From an uncultured Lachnobacterium sp. (GTDB taxonomy: Bacteria; Bacillota; Clostridia; Lachnospirales; Lachnospiraceae): a stretch of 7,379 nucleotides of DNA. Both the position numbers and the translations under genes were made by a program. Where the stretch lies: positions 1 through 7,379 of the forward strand of contig URLU01000107.1 of the NCBI GenBank assembly GCA_900548765.1, given 5' to 3'. Each line of letters opens with the position of its first letter. The stretch's first letter is position 1. Below the pieces are notes generated by a model. It was not told the origin of the DNA, did not search any database, and saw nothing but the letters and a program-made list of their open reading frames with translations. Of this stretch, positions 1-6,335 are shown piece by piece.

Positions 1-965
1 GTGGCATAGGTACTTCCGCCTACAATACTAGCATTTGGCCCCTGCACAGTAATTGTAGCATGGCTTACCACTGTACTGTCCAGAATAGAATCCGCAGTTA
101 TTGAACCCTCTGCCTCAACATTTGCATACTCTATAAAGCCTGCATTAATATCAGCTTTAGATATAATATTCGCACGCTTTCCCCCCTGTACACCACCTCT
201 TATAAGTATGCCCTTTTCTGCGATTATATCCGCAGCTTCAACCACACCATCAACAGTCACTGTACCTGACGACTCAACAGCCATGCCCTTTCTGACATTG
301 CCGTGTATAATCACATCCCCCTTAAAGGATATATTTCCAGTCTTCATGCAGACATCACCATATATCTCATATACAGGCATAATCAGAATTTTTTTATTTG
401 TATACTCAATCTTGCCATCTATATCAGAGACATAGATATTATTATCGTCTATCTTATAAAATCCATGCCCTGTTATAGGTGGAAGCTCTCTTCCATTTTT
501 ACACCTGACAACCTTTCCCCTGGCTGTCATCCCGTCCTTGCCAGCTACAGCCTTGCAGTATCTGGCTACAACCTGACGCTTCTTCACAAGCTCCACCAGA
601 TGAATACTCCAATAATCAGCAGTCCCATCCTCTCTTATCATTGGTTTGCTTGTTAATTCCGTGTCAAAGTAGAAGTCGAATTTTGCATCCACTCCATCCA
701 CCGGTGCCAGACCTCTCGCGACAGTTATATCCCGTCCGTAGGTTCTATCCTCTACAATCCTCTCAATTATGTCCTTGTCAATTCCATATTTTATTTCCTT
801 TTTCTCAAGTGCATCCAGCACTTCATCCCTTGAAAATATATATGGCTCCATATCTGACTCATACACAACCGGAATATTAATTTTTACTTCCATCTCATCA
901 GAAGACACAAAAACCTTTATCTGTTTTTTATCTTCCATGCTTACATTACCAGTATTATTTTCCAT
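1..965 (-). CDS. fapA: FapA/DUF342 family protein, 3' end cut by window edge
   Basis: Reading the minus strand from ATG at 965 gives an open frame of 321 codons that runs off position 1, so the C-terminus is missing. The N-terminal half carries the DUF342/FapA signature: a helical stretch at residues 46-75 (RDEVLDALEKKEIKYGI...), then TVARGLAPVDGVDAKFDFYF at about 81-100, and a second block with VAGKDGMTARGKVV at about 140-153. From about residue 200 on there are short repeats rich in Gly, Val and Ile (GDVIIHGNVRKG, GTVTVDGVVEAADIIAEKG), typical of the family's right-handed beta-helix core. FapA is described in Vibrio as a flagellar assembly/polar adaptor protein; most Firmicute homologues are uncharacterised, so a flagellar role here is inference, mildly supported by the chemotaxis receptor in the window. 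The start is uncertain: in-frame ATGs lie at 983, 965 and 938, none with a good Shine-Dalgarno, and an in-frame TAG lies two codons upstream of 983. I prefer 965 because 983 abuts the putative transcription start. Family membership is firm; the symbol is less so. Confidence 0.85.
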   Translation of the reverse strand, partial: MENNTGNVSMEDKKQIKVFVSSDEMEVKINIPVVYESDMEPYIFSRDEVLDALEKKEIKYGIDKDIIERIVEDRTYGRDITVARGLAPVDGVDAKFDFYFDTELTSKPMIREDGTADYWSIHLVELVKKRQVVARYCKAVAGKDGMTARGKVVRCKNGRELPPITGHGFYKIDDNNIYVSDIDGKIEYTNKKILIMPVYEIYGDVCMKTGNISFKGDVIIHGNVRKGMAVESSGTVTVDGVVEAADIIAEKGILIRGGVQGGKRANIISKADINAGFIEYANVEAEGSITADSILDSTVVSHATITVQGPNASIVGGSTYA

Positions 966-992
966 AAACCCAACCAAAACCATTCTCTATAT

Positions 993-998
993 ATTATA
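993..998 (-). promoter_or_regulatory. Possible -10 box for the fapA-like gene
   Basis: A perfect TATAAT lies on the minus strand directly after the U-tract of the rny terminator and 10 to 28 bases before the candidate fapA starts. No recognisable -35 hexamer lies 16 to 18 bases upstream, and there is no TGN extended -10. It may therefore be an AT-rich coincidence, with the gene transcribed by read-through or from a promoter inside rny. Confidence 0.3.
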
Positions 999-1041
999 AA
1001 AAAACTGGAAAGCGTAGGATTTTACTCCCGCTTTCCAGTTT
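998..1041 (-). terminator. Intrinsic terminator after rny
   Basis: A perfect 13-bp inverted repeat (AAACTGGAAAGCG at 1002-1014 against CGCTTTCCAGTTT at 1029-1041) encloses a 14-nt loop and on the minus strand runs straight into seven T residues (1004-998, three of them within the stem). It begins 12 nt beyond the rny stop codon. The plus-strand side lacks a T-run of comparable length, so the terminator serves rny in one direction. It probably insulates the downstream FapA-like gene from the rny transcript. Confidence 0.93.
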
Positions 1042-1053
1042 AAAGGTTCATAA

Positions 1054-2601
1054 TTACTTTGCGTAATCAACAACACGCGATTCACGTATTACATTTACCT
1101 TGATTTGTCCCGGATACTCTAACTCAGATTCAATCTGCTTAGAAATATCTCTAGCCATCAATACCATATCGGCATCACTGACCTGATCAGGAACTACCAT
1201 AATTCGAACTTCTCTTCCTGCCTGAATAGCAAAAGATTTTTCAACGCCCTTATAACCATTTGTAATTTCCTCTAACTGCTGTAAACGGTTAGAATATGTT
1301 TCAATTGTCTCTCTTCTAGCACCAGGTCTTGCTGCACTGATTGTATCAGCCGCCTGTACAAGACATGCAATCAAAGATTCAGGTTCAACATCGCCATGAT
1401 GTGATTCTACTGCATTAATCACTATGGCAGATTCTTTGTATTTTCTACACAATTCCGCTCCAAGCTGAATATGTGAGCCTTCCATCTCATGGTCCACAGC
1501 CTTTCCAATATCATGTAAAAGTCCAGCACGCTTAGCCATTCTGACGTCTTCACCTATCTCAGCAGCAAGCAAACCTGTGAGTTGTGCAACTTCAATTGAA
1601 TGTTTTAATGCATTCTGTCCGTAGCTTGTTCTGAACTTCATCTTTCCAAGCAGACGAACCAATTCTGGGTGAATTCCGTGAATACCAACCTCTAATGTGG
1701 CAGCCTCACCTTCTTCACGTATCATTGTCTCAACTTCTTTTTGAGCCTTCTCAACCATCTCCTCAATACGAGCTGGATGAATACGGCCATCAACAATTAA
1801 TTTTTCCAAAGCGATTCTTGCGATTTCTCTTCGGATTGGATCAAAACTTGATAAAATAACAGCTTCCGGTGTATCATCAATGATGAGGTCAACACCAGTC
1901 ATGGTCTCAAGGGTCCGGATATTTCTACCCTCACGACCAATGATTCTACCTTTCATTTCATCGTTAGGAAGCTGTACAACAGAAATTGTTGTCTCAGATA
2001 CATGATCCGCTGCACATTTCTGAATAGCTGTAACCACATAATCCTTGGCTTTCTTGTTGGCTTCTTCCTTCGCCTTGTTTTCCATTTCTTTGATCATTTT
2101 TGCAGTATCAAGTTTTACATCTTCTTCAATGGTTTTTAAGAGGTATTCTTTTGCTTGTTCGGAGGTCAGTCCTGAAATTCTTTCCAGTTCCTGTATACGT
2201 TGCTCGTTAAGCTTTGAAATTTCAATTTTCTGCTTCTTTAATTCCTCTTCCTTCACTGCGAAATTACTCTCACGCTTCTCAATAGCCTCAAGCTTTTTGT
2301 CGAGATTTTCTTCCTTCTGAACAATTCTGCGCTCATTCTTCTGGATTTCTGATCTACGCTCTTTGATTTCCTTATCGAGATCATTCTTAGCCTTAATAGA
2401 CTCTTCCTTAATCTCAAGCATAGACTCGCGTTTTTTCTCCTCAGCAGTCTTAACAGCATCATCAATGATTCCTCTAGCCTTTTCTTCCGCATTTCCTATC
2501 TTGGATTTAGCAGAATTCTTCTGATAAGAAGAAGCTATAAACCATACAACAATAGCAGTTACAAGGACGGACACTACAGCAGTAATGATAATTTGTAGCA
2601 T
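1054..2601 (-). CDS. rny: Ribonuclease Y (membrane-anchored endoribonuclease)
   Basis: RNase Y starts mRNA decay in many Firmicutes by endonucleolytic cleavage and is tethered to the inner face of the cytoplasmic membrane. The 515-residue length is close to the usual figure of about 520. Domains in order: an N-terminal transmembrane helix (residues 3-23, LQIIITAVVSVLVTAIVVWF), a long charged coiled coil (about 30-190), a KH RNA-binding domain with GRIIGREGRNIR at 218-229, and an HD phosphohydrolase domain with H334, the LLHDIGK motif (H363, D364), H401/H402 and D419 in AADTISAARPGARRE. All expected metal-binding residues appear present. The ATG at 2601 follows a strong Shine-Dalgarno (TAAAGGAGGT, 2620-2611). 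The gene has its own promoter in the recX-rny gap and a strong terminator just after the stop, so it is probably monocistronic, possibly with extra read-through from recA-recX because no terminator is seen after recX. Confidence 0.98.
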   Translation of the reverse strand: MLQIIITAVVSVLVTAIVVWFIASSYQKNSAKSKIGNAEEKARGIIDDAVKTAEEKKRESMLEIKEESIKAKNDLDKEIKERRSEIQKNERRIVQKEENLDKKLEAIEKRESNFAVKEEELKKQKIEISKLNEQRIQELERISGLTSEQAKEYLLKTIEEDVKLDTAKMIKEMENKAKEEANKKAKDYVVTAIQKCAADHVSETTISVVQLPNDEMKGRIIGREGRNIRTLETMTGVDLIIDDTPEAVILSSFDPIRREIARIALEKLIVDGRIHPARIEEMVEKAQKEVETMIREEGEAATLEVGIHGIHPELVRLLGKMKFRTSYGQNALKHSIEVAQLTGLLAAEIGEDVRMAKRAGLLHDIGKAVDHEMEGSHIQLGAELCRKYKESAIVINAVESHHGDVEPESLIACLVQAADTISAARPGARRETIETYSNRLQQLEEITNGYKGVEKSFAIQAGREVRIMVVPDQVSDADMVLMARDISKQIESELEYPGQIKVNVIRESRVVDYAK

Positions 2602-2604
2602 TAC

Positions 2605-2619
2605 AGGAGCACCTCCTTT
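2605..2619 (-). promoter_or_regulatory. rny ribosome-binding site inside a small inverted repeat
   Basis: The rny Shine-Dalgarno AAAGGAGG is followed at once by GTG and CTCCT, so AGGAG (2617-2613) can pair perfectly with CTCCT (2609-2605) across a 3-nt loop, 3 nt before the ATG at 2601. The Shine-Dalgarno is a near-perfect anti-16S match. The pairing would hide it in part; whether the 5-bp hairpin is stable enough to matter is unknown. Confidence 0.6.
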
Positions 2620-2683
2620 ATTAAATTTTCATTGTAATATAACAAGCTTTTACACCTTTTCTGTCATAATTAACAACAATTAA

Positions 2684-2712
2684 ATTTTAACTGTTTATAC
2701 AGGTTATGTCAA
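2684..2712 (-). promoter_or_regulatory. Sigma-A-type promoter of rny
   Basis: On the minus strand a perfect -35 TTGACA (2712-2707) is separated by exactly 17 bases from TAAAAT (2689-2684), a five-of-six match to the -10 consensus. It lies in the 141-base gap between recX and rny and predicts transcription from about position 2677, giving a leader of about 75 nt. The spacer contains a short dyad CTGT-ATAA-ACAG that could be an operator but is short enough to be chance. Confidence 0.82.
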
Positions 2713-2742
2713 GCAATATAGTAGCTAATCCTCTTTTTATGC

Positions 2743-3366
2743 TCAACATATTGTGCAATTTTCACTAAATACGCGCATTTCCTTCAATATATCACTGCTC
2801 TTAAATCCTCTTCTAAGAATGTACTGATATATTTTATTATTCTCCTGTCTGTCAGTATTGTCTGGATCAAAGTGCCTTTTGCTCAGTAGATTTCTGATTT
2901 TTTCACCATCATCAGCCTCATATTCCATTTCAAGAGCCTCAGCAATTATATCTTTGCTCACACCTTTTTGTGCCAATTTAACTGACAACTGTTGTCTGCT
3001 TAACTTTTCCTGATGATACCTGACATAGCTGGATGCAAAACGCTCATCATCCAAATATCTGTATTTCTTGACATATTCAACAGCAGAGTCTATACATTCC
3101 TGTGGGTATTCACCCTTGGCAAGCTTTTCCCTCAATTGATGTTCTGTCCTGTCCATCTGCTCTAAAATATGCATGGCACGCTTTTTAGCTCTTTTCCCGA
3201 CTATCTCATTGATAAGATAATCATAGTTTTCATCCGTTAAAGAGCATTGAACCTCAATCGAAAGCTGCGCAGCCTCTGACCTGTACAGTATGCATGATAC
3301 TCCGTTATCAAAGGCTACGCGGTACCTGCCCTTACCCAGAGCTTCATAATTATTAACCGCAACCAT
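2743..3366 (-). CDS. recX: Regulatory protein RecX
   Basis: RecX binds RecA filaments and modulates (usually inhibits) recombinase and coprotease activity in the cytoplasm. The 207-residue protein shows the helical-repeat pattern of the family: RTEHQLREKL (about 73-82), YLDDERFASSYV (about 104-115), KLSRQQLSVKLAQKGV (about 121-136) and a last repeat ending in YQYILRRGF (about 180-188). An N-terminal extension of about 60 residues (VNNYEALGKGRYRVAFDNG...) resembles the beta-rich leader common in Firmicute RecX. It lies 20 nt downstream of the recA stop, so the two are surely co-transcribed and under LexA control. An in-frame ATG at 3372 would add two residues, but the AGAGG Shine-Dalgarno touches that codon, whereas it is 6 nt from the ATG at 3366; I chose 3366. 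The protein ends in a CxxC (ENCTIC), which I would not over-interpret. Confidence 0.93.
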   Translation of the reverse strand: MVAVNNYEALGKGRYRVAFDNGVSCILYRSEAAQLSIEVQCSLTDENYDYLINEIVGKRAKKRAMHILEQMDRTEHQLREKLAKGEYPQECIDSAVEYVKKYRYLDDERFASSYVRYHQEKLSRQQLSVKLAQKGVSKDIIAEALEMEYEADDGEKIRNLLSKRHFDPDNTDRQENNKIYQYILRRGFKSSDILKEMRVFSENCTIC

Positions 3367-3372
3367 TTGCAT

Positions 3373-3377
3373 CCTCT
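3373..3377 (-). promoter_or_regulatory. recX Shine-Dalgarno that decides the start
   Basis: AGAGG on the minus strand lies with zero spacing before the ATG at 3372 and with an ideal 6-nt spacing before the ATG at 3366. This favours the shorter RecX by two residues. It sits in the 14-nt gap after the recA stop codon. Confidence 0.7.
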
Positions 3378-3386
3378 ATATATTAA

Positions 3387-4427
3387 TTAGTTTTCAGTGG
3401 TCTCTTCAGCCTCAGCCTCTACTTCCTCATCATCCTTTGCAAAGTAGAAGTCACGCACCTTCTGGTCTATCATAGCTGCAAACTCAGGATTTTCGCGAAG
3501 GTATGTCTTGGCATTCTCACGTCCCTGTCCTATCTTCTCTCCTTCGTAGGCATACCATGCACCTGATTTGTTGATAATATCTACTTTAGCGGCTAAATCA
3601 AGTAAATCTCCCTCTCTTGAGATACCCTGTCCGAACATGATATCAAACTCTGCTTCCTTGAATGGTGGTGCCACCTTATTCTTTACTATTTTAACCCTTA
3701 CATGGTTTCCAATCACTTCACCAGCCTGTTTTAAAGACTCTACTCGTCTTACATCAAGTCTGACTGATGAGTAGAACTTAAGTGCACGTCCACCTGTAGT
3801 AGTTTCCGGATTACCGAACATAACTCCAACTTTCTCACGGAGCTGGTTAATAAATATAACTGTACAATTAGACTTACTGATTACGCCAGTAAGTTTTCTC
3901 AAAGCCTGACTCATAAGCCTTGCCTGAAGTCCCACATGTGAATCTCCCATATCGCCATCAATCTCAGCCTTTGGAACGAGGGCAGCTACAGAATCGACTA
4001 CAATTATATCAACAGCGCCGGAACGCACCATTGTCTCTGTAATCTCAAGTGCCTGTTCTCCGCAATCTGGCTGTGATATGTACAGATTATCAATATCTAC
4101 ACCTATATTCTTGGCATATACCGGGTCAAGTGCATGCTCTGCATCAATAAAACCTGCGATTCCGCCACGCTTCTGCACCTCAGCTATGCAGTGAAGTGCA
4201 ACTGTAGTCTTACCAGATGATTCCGGTCCATATACCTCAATAATACGTCCCTTTGGAAGTCCGCCGATTCCAAGGGCAATGTCCAGGCTCAACGAACCGG
4301 TTGGAACTGTCTCTATATTCATATTTGCAGTATTCTCGCCAAGCTTCATCACTGAGCCCTTTCCATACTGCTTCTCAATCTGTGCAATTGCTGCATCTAA
4401 TGCTTTAAGTTTATCTTCCTTTGCCAT
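3387..4427 (-). CDS. recA: Recombinase RecA
   Basis: RecA forms ATP-dependent filaments on single-stranded DNA, catalyses strand exchange and triggers LexA self-cleavage in the SOS response. The 346-residue product is full length. Visible are the N-terminal polymerisation region (LDAAIAQIEKQYGKGSVMKLG, about 10-30), Walker A GPESSGKT (67-74), the catalytic glutamate in FIDAEHALDP (E97), Walker B IIVVDS (D145), loop L1 around EIDGDMGDSHVGLQAR (155-170), loop L2 around NQLREKVGVMFGNPETTTGGRA (195-216) and an acidic C-terminal tail (about 332-346, rich in Asp and Glu). The ATG at 4427 has AAGGAG six nt upstream (4439-4434). Upstream lie a TTGACA promoter and a perfect LexA operator; downstream recX follows after 14-20 nt with no terminator between. 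No intein or frameshift is seen. Confidence 0.99.
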   Translation of the reverse strand: MAKEDKLKALDAAIAQIEKQYGKGSVMKLGENTANMNIETVPTGSLSLDIALGIGGLPKGRIIEVYGPESSGKTTVALHCIAEVQKRGGIAGFIDAEHALDPVYAKNIGVDIDNLYISQPDCGEQALEITETMVRSGAVDIIVVDSVAALVPKAEIDGDMGDSHVGLQARLMSQALRKLTGVISKSNCTVIFINQLREKVGVMFGNPETTTGGRALKFYSSVRLDVRRVESLKQAGEVIGNHVRVKIVKNKVAPPFKEAEFDIMFGQGISREGDLLDLAAKVDIINKSGAWYAYEGEKIGQGRENAKTYLRENPEFAAMIDQKVRDFYFAKDDEEVEAEAEETTEN

Positions 4428-4448
4428 ATTAATCTCCTTATCGTTTCA

Positions 4449-4462
4449 CGAACATTTGTTCG
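4449..4462 (-). promoter_or_regulatory. LexA (SOS) operator of recA-recX
   Basis: Read on the gene's strand the site is CGAACAAATGTTCG, which matches every position of the Gram-positive LexA consensus CGAACRNRYGTTYG. It is centred about 28 bp before the recA ATG and overlaps or lies just after the predicted transcription start, so bound LexA would block transcription initiation or clearance. It is the direct evidence that recA and recX are SOS genes here. Confidence 0.95.
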
Positions 4463-4471
4463 TCTCTTGTA

Positions 4472-4503
4472 ATTATACTATTATACTTTTATTCCATTGT
4501 CAA
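4472..4503 (-). promoter_or_regulatory. recA promoter with duplicated TATAAT
   Basis: A perfect -35 TTGACA lies at 4503-4498 on the minus strand. Downstream, an exact tandem 8-bp repeat (AGTATAAT twice, 4487-4472) supplies two perfect TATAAT hexamers at 4485-4480 and 4477-4472, but their spacing from the -35 is 12 and 20 bases, neither normal. A hexamer with the usual 17-base spacing, TAGTAT at 4480-4475 (four of six matches), spans the repeat junction. That this is the recA promoter is well supported by position next to the LexA box; which -10 is used is open. Confidence 0.75.
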
Positions 4504-4555
4504 CTAAAAATTTGGATTATAATTTTGCTCTGAAACTTAGTAATGTAAAAATTGT

Positions 4556-4591
4556 AAAAAGAAAAAAGACAGTCGCAGCTGCAACTGTCTT
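4556..4591 (-). terminator. Intrinsic terminator after prfC
   Basis: On the minus strand AAGACAGT (4591-4584) pairs with ACTGTCTT (4573-4566). An inner GCAG/CTGC (4582-4575) extends the stem past a single mismatch. The stem runs directly into T6-C-T5 (4567-4556). It lies about 43 nt after the prfC stop and some 50 nt before the recA -35 box, so it cleanly separates prfC from the SOS operon. Confidence 0.92.
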
Positions 4592-4634
4592 AATTATATT
4601 CATTATTGTGATTGACGTCAACCGGCATTATTTA

Positions 4635-6227
4635 TTAGTTTCTGCCAAACTCTGTGAGGACAAGTCCCTCATTTCTGTCAAGCGTCATTCCAATACTCCA
4701 CTCATTTACGAATACCAGTAGTGGGTTGCCCTTCATGTCAATGACTTTCTTCATGTCACTGGTTCCTGAAATGCGGTCTACATCCACCTCATCCTTGTTC
4801 TCAATCCATCTGATATGCTCATATGGAAGATTTTCAAGTCTGATTTCCACATTGTATTCATTTTCCAGTCTGAATTTTAATACATCAAACTGAAGCACAC
4901 CTACAACTCCGACAATAATCTCTTCCATGCCACCCTTGTATTCCTGGAATATCTGAATCGCGCCCTCCTGTGCAATCTGTGTGACACCCTTGACAAACTG
5001 CTTTCTCTTCATTGAATCAACCAGTCTGACTCTTGCGAAATGCTCAGGTGCAAAGGTTGGGATTCCCTCAAAGGCAAATTTCTGCTTAGATGTAGTAAGT
5101 GTATCACCGATTGAGTAGATACCAGGGTCGAAAATACCTATTATATCTCCTGCATAGGCTTCCTCAACCATCTTACGCTCATCCGCCATCATCTGCTGCG
5201 GCTGGGCAAGCTTAATGGTCTTGCCTCCCTGCACATGATATACCTCCATGCCAGCAGTAAACTTACCGGAACATATTCTCATAAAGGCAATTCTGTCTCT
5301 ATGGTTCTTATTCATATTTGCCTGAATCTTAAATACAAAGGCTGAAAAATCCTCAGAGAATGGGTCTATCATTCCCACATCTGCTCTTCTTGCCATTGGT
5401 GCATATGTCATCTTAAGGAAATGCTGTAAAAATGTCTCAACACCAAAATTGGTAAGAGCCGAGCCAAAAAATACAGGCGAAAGTTCTCCTTTTGCAACCT
5501 TTTCCATATCAAACTCTGCGCTGGCACCATCTAAAAGCTCTATCTCATCTAAGAGCTTTGCTTTGAAATCACTGCCAATTTCATCATCAAGAGCATCATC
5601 ATCTATAGAAATTATTTTTTCAGAGCCTTCCTTTGTACCCTTCAATGTATCTGCAAAGGTCATAACCTCACGCTTTTTCCTGTCATATACACCCTTAAAC
5701 TCTTTTCCTGAGCCTATAGGCCAGTTAATCGGGCAGGTAGCAATACCAAGCTCCTTCTCTATATCGTCAAGCAATTCAAAGGTATCATTGGCATCACGAT
5801 CCATCTTATTGATAAATGTAAAAATAGGAATGTGACGCATAACGCATACCTTAAAAAGCTTTCTGGTCTGTGCCTCCACACCCTTGCTGGCATCTATAAC
5901 CATAACCGCCGAATCAGCAGCCATCAAGGTTCTGTAAGTGTCCTCTGAGAAATCCTGATGTCCCGGTGTATCAAGAATATTGATACAATAGCCATCATAA
6001 TTAAACTGAAGCACAGATGAGGTAACAGAAATACCTCTCTGCTTTTCTATCTCCATCCAGTCAGACACAGCATGTCTGGCAGTAGCTTTTCCCTTTACTG
6101 AACCTGCGAGATTGATTGCACCTCCGTAGAGAAGGAATTTCTCTGTCAATGTTGTCTTACCAGCATCTGGATGTGATATAATTGCAAAGGTTCTTCTTTT
6201 TTCTATTTCACTTCTAAGGTTTCCCAC
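4635..6227 (-). CDS. prfC: Peptide chain release factor 3 (RF3)
   Basis: RF3 is a ribosome-dependent translational GTPase that removes RF1/RF2 from the ribosome after peptide release. The 530 residues match the roughly 529 of the E. coli protein. GTPase motifs are complete: G1 SHPDAGKTT (18-26), G2 in RGISVTS (64-70), G3 DTPGH (86-90), G4 NKMD (140-143) and G5 GSAL (255-258). The SHPDAGKTT form of G1 and the following IEKQRGISVTSSVLQF are typical of RF3 rather than EF-G or TetM. Domains II and III follow (FVFKIQANMNKNHRDRIAFMR from about 295, GVLQFDVLKFRLENEYNVE near 440). The start is GTG at 6227, supported by GGAGG 8 nt upstream (6240-6236) and by homology beginning right there. A sigma-A promoter lies just upstream and a strong terminator downstream, so it seems to be a single-gene unit. 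Confidence 0.97.
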   Translation of the reverse strand: MGNLRSEIEKRRTFAIISHPDAGKTTLTEKFLLYGGAINLAGSVKGKATARHAVSDWMEIEKQRGISVTSSVLQFNYDGYCINILDTPGHQDFSEDTYRTLMAADSAVMVIDASKGVEAQTRKLFKVCVMRHIPIFTFINKMDRDANDTFELLDDIEKELGIATCPINWPIGSGKEFKGVYDRKKREVMTFADTLKGTKEGSEKIISIDDDALDDEIGSDFKAKLLDEIELLDGASAEFDMEKVAKGELSPVFFGSALTNFGVETFLQHFLKMTYAPMARRADVGMIDPFSEDFSAFVFKIQANMNKNHRDRIAFMRICSGKFTAGMEVYHVQGGKTIKLAQPQQMMADERKMVEEAYAGDIIGIFDPGIYSIGDTLTTSKQKFAFEGIPTFAPEHFARVRLVDSMKRKQFVKGVTQIAQEGAIQIFQEYKGGMEEIIVGVVGVLQFDVLKFRLENEYNVEIRLENLPYEHIRWIENKDEVDVDRISGTSDMKKVIDMKGNPLLVFVNEWSIGMTLDRNEGLVLTEFGRN

Positions 6228-6335
6228 TTATATTTCCTCCACTTAAAAATTCGAAATATAGTATAGCCTAATTCTTCTTATATTTCAATGCCGACTATAA
6301 GCATAACCTTAGAAATTATAGCATCTGTCCTCCAT
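6228..6335. other. MCP-prfC intergenic region without a visible terminator
   Basis: These 108 bases hold the prfC promoter and ribosome-binding site but no GC-rich hairpin followed by a T-run for the upstream receptor gene. Only a weak ATGC/GCAT pairing is seen, without a U-tract. An 8-bp inverted repeat, GAAATATA (6253-6260) and TATATTTC (6279-6286), brackets the promoter. The receptor transcript either reads into prfC or ends by another mechanism. Confidence 0.55.
6260..6288 (-). promoter_or_regulatory. Sigma-A-type promoter of prfC
   Basis: TTGAAA (6288-6283, five of six to the -35 consensus) and TATACT (6265-6260, five of six to the -10 consensus) are exactly 17 bases apart on the minus strand. 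Transcription would start near 6253, about 25 nt before the GTG start codon, leaving room for the GGAGG ribosome-binding site and little else. Confidence 0.82.

Noticed and set aside
208..999. Several plus-strand open frames of 75 to 117 codons across the start of the window
   Set aside because: They overlap the minus-strand FapA/DUF342 frame, which is open from 965 to the window edge with clear family signatures; none of the plus-strand products resembles a known protein.
2253..2492. 79-codon minus-strand frame inside rny
   Set aside because: It is an out-of-frame reading of the Lys/Glu-rich coiled-coil region and has no ribosome-binding site or domain.
4612..4621. Perfect 10-bp palindrome TTGACGTCAA between prfC and its terminator
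   Set aside because: Several 10-bp palindromes are expected by chance in a window of this size, and it is not placed at a promoter on the coding strand.
6315..6335. Start-stop mini-frame ATG-CTA-TAA behind GGAGG just after the receptor stop codon
   Set aside because: A two-codon frame with a Shine-Dalgarno-like sequence could be a leader peptide, but a separate prfC promoter starts downstream of it and nothing links it to regulation.
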